DNA of 64,000 bases from Brachionus rotundiformis (lineage: Eukaryota; Rotifera; Eurotatoria; Ploima; Brachionidae): contig JAESIW010000180.1 in NCBI GenBank assembly GCA_016802295.1, forward strand, positions 736,523-800,522, written 5' to 3'. Both the position numbers and the translations under genes were made by a program. Of this stretch, positions 44,602-55,569 are shown one piece after another. The stretch's first letter is position 1; each line of letters begins with the position of its first letter. The notes under the pieces were generated by a model. It searched no databases, had not been told where the DNA came from, and was given only the letters and a program-made list of their open reading frames with translations.

Positions 44602-46763
44602 ATGAACAAAATTTTATTTATTTTTATAAGTACTTCAATTTTGACAGCTAAAGCACAAAATTGTAAGTTTAGATTAGTAAAAAATTTATTTTAAAATATA
44701 AATTTTGTATTATATAAAAAAGACTCATCTCTGATTTCATGTAATTTCGATTCTAATTGGTGTAACTTTTCACCAAACGAATATTTTGAGCGGTATTCTG
44801 GTATATCTCCATCGTTTTCATCTGGACCAACTGAAGATCGAACTGGTGATGGATTTTATGCTTTGTGCAATGGCAAGCTTCTGCTTGATGCAAATGATAA
44901 ATGCATGTTTTACCAAAATGTGTCTTTGCTAAAAGAAAGTGACCTAGAATTTTGGTACCATATGAGTGGAGCGCATATCGGAACACTAGAAGTAATTCTA
45001 GATGAAACTAATGTTATTTGGTCATTGTCCGGGCGACAGAAAAACGAATGGCTTCAGGCTGATGTGAAGCTTCCAGCTGGAGTTTACAGTCTTGCATTTT
45101 CGGCCAATCGCTCAATTTTTGGCCGTTCTTCGTGCGACATTGCCTTAGATGATATTTATTTGGATGGTCAACCATGTAATTATCTTTCATTATTAGAATT
45201 TTAATTTCAAAACTAGATTTTTTTAAGTCGTATTTTTTATGGATAAAAATTAGATAATATCTTATTTCAAATATTGCTTTATCAAGTTTATTAAAAATAA
45301 TTTTCTATTGCTAAAAATTTATTTCTTATTGATATTTTCTAGTTCATTTATCTTTTCTTGAATTTATTTGATTTTAAATAAGCACAAATTTAAATTTATC
45401 AAAGTAACAACTCAGTTGGTCACTGTCACGCGAACCACAGCAATTCCAAAAATGAACATTAGCTCTGATTTCGATACAATGGACAATTTGAATGGATGGC
45501 ATACACTTTTCGAAAAGAACGATTGGATACAAGTTGATGGAGTGTCAAATATTGTTCTTGGCTACTATGGTCCAGGATCTGATTGGTCATCTATCACAAA
45601 AGATTTAAGAAATCTAACATATAACAGACCATTAAACATATCATGTTCAATTCCATATTCTTTTTCGGTTTATCCTGATAAGAAAGAATTCTATTGCCAA
45701 AAAGTATCAATTTACCAAAAGAAAAACCTTATATGTGGACTGAATAAATATCCCTCACTATCAGACAAACTGGAAACAGCCTCATGCACATTAGGCAACT
45801 ACTTGATGATAACAAGTGACAAATTTGACTCAGATATTGGCTCATATCGTTCAAGACTTTATTCGCCTGTATTCAAGCTCGAACCAAATACGCATGAATT
45901 CTGTCTGAGCTTCAAATACAACATATTGACTAGTTCCAATGATGGATTCAAAGTTTATGTGGAAAATTATCTGTTTCAAAATGAATACAGGATAGTATAT
46001 GATAAGAGAGGACCATTGTTGGAAGACCGATGGTACTCGGTAGAAATTTCTGTTACCAATGTTTATTATGAACAAATAATTGTAATTTTTTTAAGTTTAA
46101 TTTAATTTTTATTAATGAAAAAATAATTAGATATTTTTTGAACCCATTAGAGGTGAAAACCGAGATCTTCAAGCATCAGTATCTGTTGATTCAATTAATT
46201 TAGAGTACAGACAGTGTGATGGTGACTACGATTCTACAACCCAAAATACAGAAGAAATAACAAGCGTTCGGTCAACATCACCACCAACAACAACATCAAC
46301 AACAATGACAACATCGACAACATCAACAACCAAGCTTACGACAAACGAGCCTTATAGTACTTTATATTCATTTAATTTTACCACCAGCGAAATCAAAACA
46401 AATCAAAGTCTTATCAATACTTCAACTCAAGTAGACAATTTTTCCAATGAAAAAATTAATATTACTACAACTAATCAAATAACTTTGATTACTGACAATT
46501 TTTCATTTAATCCTTCTGATACTTTAAAAATGGAGACAACAGTTTTTGAACAGCAAACTGCCATTGAAAATTCATCATTGATCACAACTACTACACAAAA
46601 GCTTAATTCTAATGAAAAAAATTCAAATACGGCCATTATTGTTTCACTGTCTGTAATATCAAGCATTGCTATCCTTATTGGTGGTGGTATAATCTTTAAA
46701 AAATATTTTTTGAAGCATTTGCTTAAGAAAAAATTGAGGAAAAATGAAATAGAAATGTCGTAG
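44602..46763 (+). CDS. type I membrane protein with two MAM domains and a Ser/Thr-rich stalk
   Basis: Four exons by phase: 44602-44662, 44723-45175, 45405-46094, 46153-46763 (604 aa). Signal peptide MNKILFIFISTSILTAKAQ. The first MAM domain starts CNFDSNWCNF, has LEFWYHMSG and ends IALDDIYLDGQP. The second is longer and more divergent (SSDFDTMDNLNGW ... FCLSFKYNI ... VSVDSINLEYRQC). A Thr/Ser-rich, probably O-glycosylated stalk (with a TTSTT-type low-complexity stretch) precedes one membrane helix (about 561-583, IIVSLSVISSIAILIGGGII) and a short Lys-rich cytoplasmic tail. MAM domains mediate adhesion. The exon 2/3 junction (acceptor after 45404) is the least certain: it replaces the usual final MAM Cys by Leu. 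Confidence 0.75.
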
Positions 46764-47267
46764 AATTATTAAAAAAATAATTTGTTTCATAGTTTCCAAA
46801 AACTGTTTTAATAAATAAATTTAAATAATTTAATTTTCAAAATAAAGATAAACATGGATCATTTTAAGCTGAGTATTCAAAATTTATGAATAAAAACACT
46901 TTTCACCATTAATTAGAATATTTTTAATATGACTAATATAATCACATGAAATTTTGACATATTCTTAAGCTATTAAAATGATCGCTGATCCTTAAGAAAT
47001 AACTTTTTATAAATAACTATTTATATTAATAAACAACTTCTTGCCTTTAAAGTTTCAGTTATACCACTCAAATAAACTAGATTTTTGCAAGTCCAATGTT
47101 CAAGTTTCTACAGGAAAAATTAAATTGAGAAATTAACTGATGAGAAAAATTATAAAAATGTCTATTAACACTAGAAGCACTAAAATACCTATAAATAATA
47201 AAGAGATAAACATTTTTCCATCTTTAATTGCTTCTTTCAATTGTATGTTATTTGATTTTAGAAATAG
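46764..47267. other. intergenic, AT-rich
   Basis: Lies between the MAM gene and the LINE tail; nothing recognised. Confidence 0.5.
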
Positions 47268-48880
47268 ATAGTAGTAGTAGTAATTACTGTAACTTGGAGC
47301 TAGTCCAAGCAAAGCTCTAATGAGCTATAGCAGTCGATTCATTATGCTTCCAAACGTCAATCTTAGCTTTAGAGCTGTTAAGACTAGTTGCACTTACAAT
47401 TTCTTCTGGCAACTTATTACAAACATCAACAACTCTGTTTGTAAAATAATTAAATCGATGACTACAATTCTTTACTCTTTTTCGCACCAAGTTCTTGGAG
47501 TTTCTTCTAAGATTATGCCTTTTGCTCTCAGGCCTAGTGTTTAGGCTGTAGTTTAACTATTTCTGAGATTCACAATCTCCATATTGTTCACTAATTTGAA
47601 CATTTGGATTAGATCTGCACGTATCCTTCTTGTTCTTAGACTTGGTAATTTCAGTCTAGATAGCCTTTGTGGATACTCCAAATCTGCAAGTTCAGGTACT
47701 AACCTCGTCGCTCTACGCTGCACTTTTTCGATCTCATTTATGTCTTTTTCTAAGTAAGGACACCATGAGCTGATGGCATATTCCAAATGAGGCCTGACAA
47801 GTGAGCAGTATAGTAGTCTTACTTTTTTTGTTGTTGGGAATTTGAAAGATCTGCGGATCATCCCCAATATACGGTTTGCCCTTGCAGTCACATTTTTGAT
47901 TTGAGAATCCCATTTCAAGTCACTTTGGATATAAATGCCTAAGTCTCTTTCGCAAACAGACTTGTTGAGCGGTTTTGAATCGATAGTGTGATCAAATTCT
48001 GTGTTCATCTTGCCAATATGTAAAACTTTGCACTTATCAATATTCAGTGATGTTGACCAGTCCCTTGACCATCTGCATATTTTGTCTAAATCGGATTGTA
48101 GATTAATGATCGAGCTGAAACTCTTGATTAGCGATATAATTTTTGTATCATCTGCATAAGCTTCACATTCATTTTCGATAATTTCTAACATGTTATTAAT
48201 GTAAATAACAAAAAGTAATGGTCCCAGTACTGAGCCCTGAGGCACTCCACTTGTCACATCCGTCCAATTTTAACATGTTTCACCAAGTACCACCTTTTGA
48301 GTTCTACCCTTCAAAAACGATGTGATCCATCTTATCATACGTTCACCATAACCATAAAAATTAAGCTTATACAAAAGCCTATCATGAGAAACTCTATCGA
48401 ATGCTTTTGCAAAATCAGTATACACCAGATCCACCGAAAAACCTTCTGACAGAGCTTTAGTAATTATGTCCATTGTTTCTAGCAAATTTGTCAAGCACGA
48501 TTTACCTGGCAAAAAAACATGTTGACAGCCAGATATGAGGTTATTTACCAATAAATGTTCGAGCATTACATCTTTTACCAGGCTCTCAAGTAACTTGCAA
48601 ATTAAACTGGTTAACGACACTGGACGATAATTCTTTGGTGACAATTTAGAACCACCCTGTGAAGTGGAGTAACAAAAGCCTACTTCCAAAGCAGCGGAAG
48701 TTCTCCAGTTTGAGTTATTTCCTGAAGATAAGAAAAAGTGGGAAAACAATTGATGATGAACAGTTCTTAAGTATTGCTGCATGAACTTTATCTGGCCCCA
48801 CAGCCTTGTTTGTATCCAAATTTTGAAGTTTTTCTCAGATTTTATTTACAGTTATTGAGCTCTCGGGATCTAGATCGCAC
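47268..48880 (-). mobile_element. 5'-truncated CR1/jockey-like LINE, longest copy in window
   Basis: Minus strand. From about 48880 the reverse-transcriptase lead-in (a DPESSITV-like start, NLDTNKAVGPDKVH with frame breaks) passes into NYRPVSLTSLICKLLE, FAKAFDRVSH, SGVPQGSVLGPLLFVIYINN, YADDTKIISL (catalytic box) and the C-terminal VRPHLEYAISSWCPYLEKDI and VQRRATRLVP. Several stops and frameshifts. The 3' end has the ATAGCTC.TTAGAGCT and CTTGGA/TCCAAG hairpins and a (TAC)n tail at 47268-47283. The endonuclease half is missing. It abuts retroelement gag sequence at about 48870-48880. Confidence 0.92.
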
Positions 48881-49418
48881 ACTTAGGTTTTAGTGCATGA
48901 GAAACGATCAGAATTAGATCTTCTTGCGTCATACCTGATTCGTTAGCTAACTCCTGAAATTTATTCAAGAAACTATCAAAATCTCCCGTTTGCTTAAGAG
49001 CGAAGAGTTCTAGCTTTATTTTTCCTTCCCTAGCCTTAGAATTATCTCTCTCCAAGAGTATCTTTAAGTATCCTTCAAATGTCTTAACTGACGATTTTTT
49101 TTGGTAATTCAAAAGTGTACTTAAGGCCGACTCTTTGACATAAGGAGTGATTACTGCAAGCTTTTTGTCTTCCGGGACGCCAGCAGCTTTTATCCCATTG
49201 GATATAATCGATATTCAATTTTCGACATTTTCTGTGCTTCTTCCATGGTACACAGGTGTATTAGAGTCTAGCGCGTATCCCTTGCCTGCTATCTCTAATT
49301 GAAGATCCCTTATCTTCTTTACGTTTGCATCAAATTCCATCAATAGTTTACTTTTTACCTCGGCTGTCCAACTCTGATCAACCGTTTTAATTGCTTCTCT
49401 CTGACTTGTGGTGGCCAT
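48870..49418 (-). pseudogene. LTR-retrotransposon gag fragment, disrupted
   Basis: On the minus strand, 18 nt after the primer-binding site, an ATG opens MATTSQREAIKTVDQSW, then TPVYHGRSTENVEN, a stop, and continues past 49112 in the same gag-like style (KTFEGYLKILLERD, FDSFLNKFQELANESGM) until SHALKPK. This is the pattern of Ty3/gypsy-type gag (retrotrans_gag/UBN2 style). One nonsense codon (about 49215) replaces what is probably a Trp. The reading ends where LINE sequence begins, so pol is absent. Confidence 0.7.
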
Positions 49419-49436
49419 CTATTATCGCTGCTACCA

Positions 49437-49724
49437 TGTAATATATTATGGGACAATGGAAAGATTGCTTTAACTAATTCTTTATTTAACTATATAATTT
49501 AGGCATAAATAATAATATAAAAGAGTTTCTTATATACTGAATCAAGTACGTGACAAGATTCTTAAAAAGAGTAAGGTTACTCTCACAAAATGCCAAATAA
49601 GGTAAAATGAATTTTAATAAGTTTTACTGATTAACTATTCAAGACATGAGATAGTTCTATGACAAAATTATGGTGTATTTGTTAAAGTTTGAGTTTTTAA
49701 GAATCTTGTCACGTTGATTGAACA
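49437..49724 (-). repeat. 5' LTR with adjacent primer-binding site (minus orientation)
   Basis: On the minus strand the LTR would run TGTTCAATC...ATATTACA (288 bp), followed at 49436 by TGGTAGCAGCG. That matches the start of an initiator-Met-tRNA-type primer site (TGGTAGCAG then one mismatch). A TATA box (TATATAAG, about 49527-49537) lies inside. A partial copy is at 56795-57046. The 3' partner LTR is not in the window. Confidence 0.65.
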
Positions 49725-50100
49725 CTTTTTTATGTAAACAGTGTTCAATCTTAAATCTTAATAAAATAATTAGCGTCATGGATTTAATTCTTACATAACA
49801 TGGATATGTAAAAATATGTTTTAAAATAATTACATTTTTTGATAAATATGGTCTTTATTTGTATAAAGAAAAAATTTTAAAATATTTAGAGTTAATATTT
49901 TTTAAGCTTGGTGATTAATAGATACTTATTTATCTCTTTATACTGACTGTCTAGGTATTAAAGAATTCTAGTTTGAACAATAAAACAATAATTCAATTTA
50001 TTTATTATTAAAATGATAAACAAAAATTAATTAAAATAAAGGATTGATTTGAGAAAGAAAAAAAATTGGATTTATCTATTATTAATTAAAAACATCATCA
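49725..50100. other. spacer, 3' flank of the ENT gene
   Basis: AT-rich. At its left edge gattgaacac (49716-49725) and gtgttcaatc (49741-49750) form a 10-bp inverted repeat around the LTR boundary. Confidence 0.5.
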
Positions 50101-51844
50101 CTACTTTTTTAAAACAATGTATTCCAAGACTTTAGTAAATTGTAGTCCAGTAGCAACACCAATAGCCAACATTAGTGCAGCTATCATGGACACAGTTCCT
50201 TTGTGTTCATCTTCAACAAGATTTGGAGTATACATCATTAGCAAACTGGTAAAGTAGCCAAACAAAAATGGCGATACAAAACAAATAGCCCAATAGACAT
50301 AGTCATTTGTAATCAATATTGGGACTCGGTGAGCTTGGTCTGGATTGTAATTGCAAACTGAAAACAAAACAAAAACTAAAATAGCTCTAATAATTACAGG
50401 AATAGGGATCCATTTTGGTCCAGGCTTGCGCACAATTTTGGGCAACATATTACCAAACAAAACAAGGAAATTAAATGTTAGAAAAACCACAACATCCAAA
50501 AATAGCTCGTCTCCTATTATAAAATCCGGACTATTTTTTTTTATACCGAGCTGAAATACAGGAAATACTGCCAATGTACTAAAAAAATTTAGCCATATGC
50601 AAAATAGATGTAAACCAGTCTTTTTGAGTAGTCTTAAATAGGGAACCGGCTTATGATCCGATTCATTTGATTGTGTAACACTTTGTTTTTTCTTTTCTTC
50701 ATCTAATTTTACACAATATTTATAAAATTTCTTAAAAATTAATTAAATTTCTGATTCTAAGAATATATTTTTATTCATATTTACTGTTCTATGCATCACA
50801 AAGTAGCCAACTAATGCTAGCATGACCATAACATAAGCAGCCAAAAAGTAATAAATAGCTGCCAGTCTTAGATTGCTTGTTACTTTTAAATTAAATAAAT
50901 TGTTTAAATATTTAATAATTAAAAGAGTATTTTGAAAATGTCTAGTTTACTTTTTTTGGAAAAAATGCTTGCCAAAGCAGTGAAGCATCCAGCAACGTTC
51001 TTAAAAGGCACAATTGTACAGTCAAATTGTTTAATGATACAAAAAACCTACATTTCCTAAAATAATGGCATTAATGTATTCTTTTGGGAAAAAAGACGAT
51101 ACATAGAAGACTGATGAGTTCATTATACCAGTTGAAATAAACATGACCACAACTGAAATACATACTTGATAGAAAAACGACACAGGCCCTTTGGAAAAGA
51201 AATAATTTCTAAATCTTGTTTGAAATTTAATTAATCCTACATTCTGAGGAGTCTACAATGGCCAGACCAATGTGATACAATAACACTACTGAACATAACA
51301 ACAAAGTGTATGGTATACGATTTTTGGGATTTCTATTTTCGACCCATAATTTAATTTTTAATAAATTTAAATAATTTTTAAATGATATTTTAGTCTATTA
51401 TACCCTCCAAAGCTAATTAGGATGTTGACCAAATTCATAACTACATTTGTCAATTGTCCTAAATTAGTAATATAAAATGGAAAGTCGACTTTATAAGTCG
51501 AATTTTGATCCAAATGTGAAGTATTTAGTTTGTAATCTGTAAAATACTTTTTTTTAGAAAAAGTTTAAGAAAATATTTATTCAATTTTTAATTAAATATA
51601 CAGCCATGGCATTAATGAATACATTCCACGGCAAAAGACATCCGACCCCGAACAGCATCATAATAAAATAGACTAAATAATACCGGTCATGTACTCCTGG
51701 GCCACTTGTTGGACCAATATAGGTAACTTGATGGGTTTCATCCAACTTGCTATTTCCTAGTTCCGAACCATCCAGCAATGGTTGCATTGATTTTTCGTCT
51801 TTATTTGGCGATGCTCCATTTTCATAATCTCTTTCTACGCCCAT
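50101..51844 (-). CDS. equilibrative nucleoside transporter (SLC29/ENT family)
   Basis: Seven exons on the minus strand, phases all consistent: 51844-51602, 51546-51404, 51332-51241, 51188-51052, 50999-50951, 50882-50785, 50730-50101; 463 aa (human ENT1 is 456). The N-terminal cytoplasmic part is acidic. The first helix carries the ENT hallmark LLPWNVFINAMAYF (residues about 72-85). Later blocks include GQLTNVVMNLVNILISFGG, NPKNRIPYTLLLC, FPKEYINAIILGNNVAGCFT and TSLLMMY. An intracellular loop (LDEEKKKQSVTQSNE) separates helices 6 and 7, and the C-terminus has GYFTSLLM and a final helix. The family moves nucleosides down their gradient, 11 helices. Which subtype (ENT1-3 or ENT4) cannot be said. 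Confidence 0.93.
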
Positions 51845-54447
51845 TCTGGTATATCTAAATTTTTATTAAAAGAAACTATTAACAACACATGGTTTTTAAA
51901 CGATATAAGAAAAAAAAGAGGGAATATTTTCAATTTAAATGAAAATTTTAGTATAATTTAAGCTTTTTTTTCAATTTGCATAATTTCTATTTATTTTGGC
52001 TACTATGTATTATCAGATTATTTTCGAATATTGGCTAGAATGCCGGCTTTGTTGGCTAATCAAAATGGTCTAGATAAATTATGCTCTAACAGCGTGTAAA
52101 CAATTCAGGGAGAAAATTTAGATAAAAAAAATTTTATAATAAATAATAAATTATTAAAATGGAATTTTCCAAATTTCTTCAAAGTAATAATTGTTTGCTG
52201 AATTGAATAAAAAAAACTTTTAACTCTCTTGACTACTAGTAAAAAGAGTTTATTGTTATTATAGGGGAAAAAGTGTCACAATGGTATTGCTACAGAGGAA
52301 ATCAATCAAACAATGACCATGGATCATTTGAGAGACATATACTTAAATACAAACAAAAGTCTCGACTTGCTAGGATTAAGAGAATTTGACTTTAAGTGCA
52401 AAAATAATTTTTTATCATTTATCTTGAATGGTTTTATTTGGTGTCATAAATTTTGAAAAAATTTTCGAGCTTAGAAAATTTGGAAAAATCTATCAAACCC
52501 AAATAAAATGCTATCAATGCTAACTTATACTTTCAAGTGTGATTTAAAAATGTCTGGATGCAATTAAACAATCTTTTGGATAGATAAAAGTTATGAAAAA
52601 AAAACAAAAAGTTAACTTTGCTTACTTAGCTGTTTATAAGTGATCTTTGGAAAGTGTGTTTTTTTAATTAAAATAAAAAATAAATGATCAGTCGCCACCG
52701 AGATAAAACTGAGTTAAAACATTCTGTTTAAATATTAAAAATAAAAACTTTTTATTTTTATGAATGGACAAAATGAATGAAAAAAATTATTCTCATAATA
52801 ATTTATTGATTTATTATTAAAACTTATTGTTGAACACACCCAAAGTAAAAATAAAAGGATTTAGTACATACACTGCTATTTAACATTCATTAAATAAAAA
52901 TTATTTTCGACTCAGATACAAAATTGGTTAAACATCGGATTTTATTAAGAAATTAATAATAATTCAAGAATTTTCTCTATTCATACAACTAAACTTATGT
53001 AAAAAATTTACAACTCTAAAATTAAAGCTAATTTTGAAATTACAAAAATACTACTTTTCTTAGACTTAAAAATTGATCAAAAAAACAAGATCATTTTAGA
53101 TCTATTAGATTATTTTTCAATATAGAAAATAATTTCTTAAATTTTTTAATCATTTTTCTTTTAAAAAACTGCCGGTAGTTAACGAATTAACAAGGTAAGC
53201 AAAATATTGCACAGTCAAGGCTTACAAAAGCCTACCTTTTTTAATCAAAAACCTAGATAAAAAAATTAAAAATACAAAATAAACAAAATATAAAAAAGAC
53301 TTACACCTTTAAATCGGTTAAAATAATATGTGTTGCGATGAATGAATGTAGATTTAATGATAAGTAAAATGTGTCAAATAATAGCTTAATTTTTGTAAAA
53401 CTAGAAAAAAAATGAAATTTAAAAATTTTTTAAATCTTTTTATCAACAATATAACTATTGCAGTGTTTCTCATGTTATATTTTTTAAAAATAAACTATTT
53501 TAATACAAGTTAAATATTTTTGAAATGAATCGTAGTAATTTTATTAAAGTTAAATTTAAAATTTAATTTAATTATCAGTTTATATCTTGGAAAAAATGAA
53601 TTTCTTGTCCAAATTACAAATTAAGATTCATGTCTTAAATTAATTGGTTTTAAAAATTACGAAATATTAAAACTTAATTTTTTTTCGGCCATTTTTATAC
53701 TTCTATGCAAAAAATATTAGGTTACTTTGTATCTTAATTGAAAACACATCATATTAAAACAAACTCAACATTTAAAAAATTAAAACATATAACGCTTATT
53801 TTTTCTAATAAAAACTTGATAACTTAATATCAAGAAAAAAGCTTTTTTATTTAGCATTTTTTATTATTTTATCTAATTTCAAAACTTTTAATTTGTATTA
53901 TTTTATTTTATAAATACGATAAAATAAATAAATTGAGAAGAACTAAAATGTTTTTCTTTTGGTTAATTTTAATATTATTCAAGTAGTCACATTAAAATAC
54001 AGATTGATTAAATTTTTCAACATGATATTGATTTAGTAGTAAATAAGAGTTAGTATATTTTAATTTATCTTTTTATTTAAAGGTGTTAAATTTAATAAAT
54101 AAATATTTGCTAAATATGATAAACGAGCGATTAGTTTAAATCATATCTATCTATTTTAAGTTTCTAAAAACTCATTTATAAAGATAAAAATATTTTTATG
54201 ATTCTAGTATTTTATTTGAATTTTTTAAATTAAAATAAAGCTAATGTTAAAAAAAAACAAACCCTATTTGATGGAATTATTTGATGAAAAAATTCCTCAT
54301 GAGATAAAAGCTTAATTAAACTCAACTTGGAGTTGTCTAGGCAAAAAAAGAGATTTGACTGACTTTATTTGATGATCCTCACGATGGCAAAATAATAGAA
54401 TTTTTGGGTTAATCAAACACTGATCAAAACTTAAAACAATTTTACAA
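51845..54447. other. 2.6-kb gene-poor AT-rich region
   Basis: No complete gene. One candidate exon at 52265-52457. No tRNA or repeat recognised in the rest. Confidence 0.45.
52265..52457 (+). pseudogene. orphan exon-like open stretch
   Basis: Directly after an acceptor-like tattatag, the frame reads GKKCHNGIATEEINQTMTMD, then HLRDIYLNTNKSLDLLGLRE and FDFK. There a donor-like aa|gtgcaa follows; without splicing it continues to a stop at 52457. It is protein-like, but no partner exons or family were found. Could be a decayed gene or transposon piece. Confidence 0.3.
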
Positions 54448-54657
54448 TTACCACTTTATTTTGAATATTCATTGATAATCTTGATATTCTAATTTTTACT
54501 ATTCTTTTATAATAGATATTTAAATATTTAATTTGACTTTTTTATAGGTACTTGCCAAATTTCCAAATTTAAAATTAGATAGCGGTTTTGTAATACATCA
54601 AAATTAAAAATAAACTTTAAACCTTTTATTTACTAATATTTTATTCACTTTTTATCT
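54448..54657 (+). repeat. left copy of ~210-bp direct repeat flanking LINE A
   Basis: From about accactttattttgaat to cactttttatctt, nearly identical to 55359-55568 (offset 911). It contains no coding sequence. Confidence 0.9.
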
Positions 54658-54661
54658 TACT

Positions 54662-55358
54662 TTATCTTACTTAAAACAATTCTCGAAAAAGATTTAGGTG
54701 TATATATTCAAAGTGACTTGAAATTGACTAACCAAGTAAAATATTGCACGAGTCGAGGAAATCGTATTTTAGCTATGATTAGAAAAAGTTTCAGAAATTT
54801 AAACATTGATACATTGAGAATGCTCTACACAGCACTGGTTAGACCTCATTTAGAGTTTGCCATTAGTTCATGGTGTCCATTTCTTGAAAAAGATATTTTT
54901 GAAATCGAGAAAGTACAAAGAAGAATGACAAAAATAATCCCTTCACTTCGAAAATTTGACTACTCTAAAAGACTTGAAATACTAAATTTAACTGATCTCA
55001 AAGTTAGAAGGATGAGAGGAGACTTAATCCAACTTTTTAAGGTTATTAAAAGATACGAAATTATCAATTTTGAAAATGGTATTAATTTTTCTCGAAACCA
55101 GTCGTATAGCTAAAGAAGACATGACAAATGTATAGTTAGAGAAGATCTGAAAAGTTGCATGCAACGATATCATTTTTTAACCAATCGAGTAGTTAATGTC
55201 TGGAATAGTCTACCTCAGTACATCGTCAATTCCGAATCAATCATTAATTTCAAAATTAACCTGGACAAATGGCTCAAGAGACAGTCTAATTTACTGCCAT
55301 AGCTTCGAAGAAGCTTAACCCAATAGGGTCGCAGTATTATTTACTACTACTACTACTA
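54662..55358 (+). mobile_element. LINE A: 5'-truncated LINE 3' fragment
   Basis: Plus strand: EKDLGVYIQSDLK, then FRNLNIDTLRMLYTALVRPH, LEFAISSWCPFLEKDI, VQRRMTKIIPSL. After a stop/frame change come YHFLTNRVVNVWNSLPQ and FKINLDKWLK. It is the post-reverse-transcriptase C-terminus only. The 3' end has the paired elements AGCTT/AAGCT and ACCC/GGGT within ACTGC...GCAGT, then (TAC)n at 55341-55357. It differs clearly from LINE B at the protein level, so the two are different subfamilies. Confidence 0.9.
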
Positions 55359-55568
55359 TTACCACTTTATTTTGAATATTCATTGATAATCTTGATATTC
55401 TAATTTTTACTATTTTTTTATAATAGATATTTAAATATTTAATTTGACTTTTTTATAGGTACTTGCCAAATTTCCAAATTTAAAATTAGATAGCGGTTTT
55501 GTAATACATCAAAATTAAAAATAAACTTTAAACCTTTTATTTACTAATATTTTATTCACTTTTTATCT
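55359..55568 (+). repeat. right copy of ~210-bp direct repeat flanking LINE A
   Basis: Partner of 54448-54657; begins right after the (TAC)n tail of LINE A and ends where LINE B begins. Confidence 0.9.
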
Positions 55569-55569
55569 T

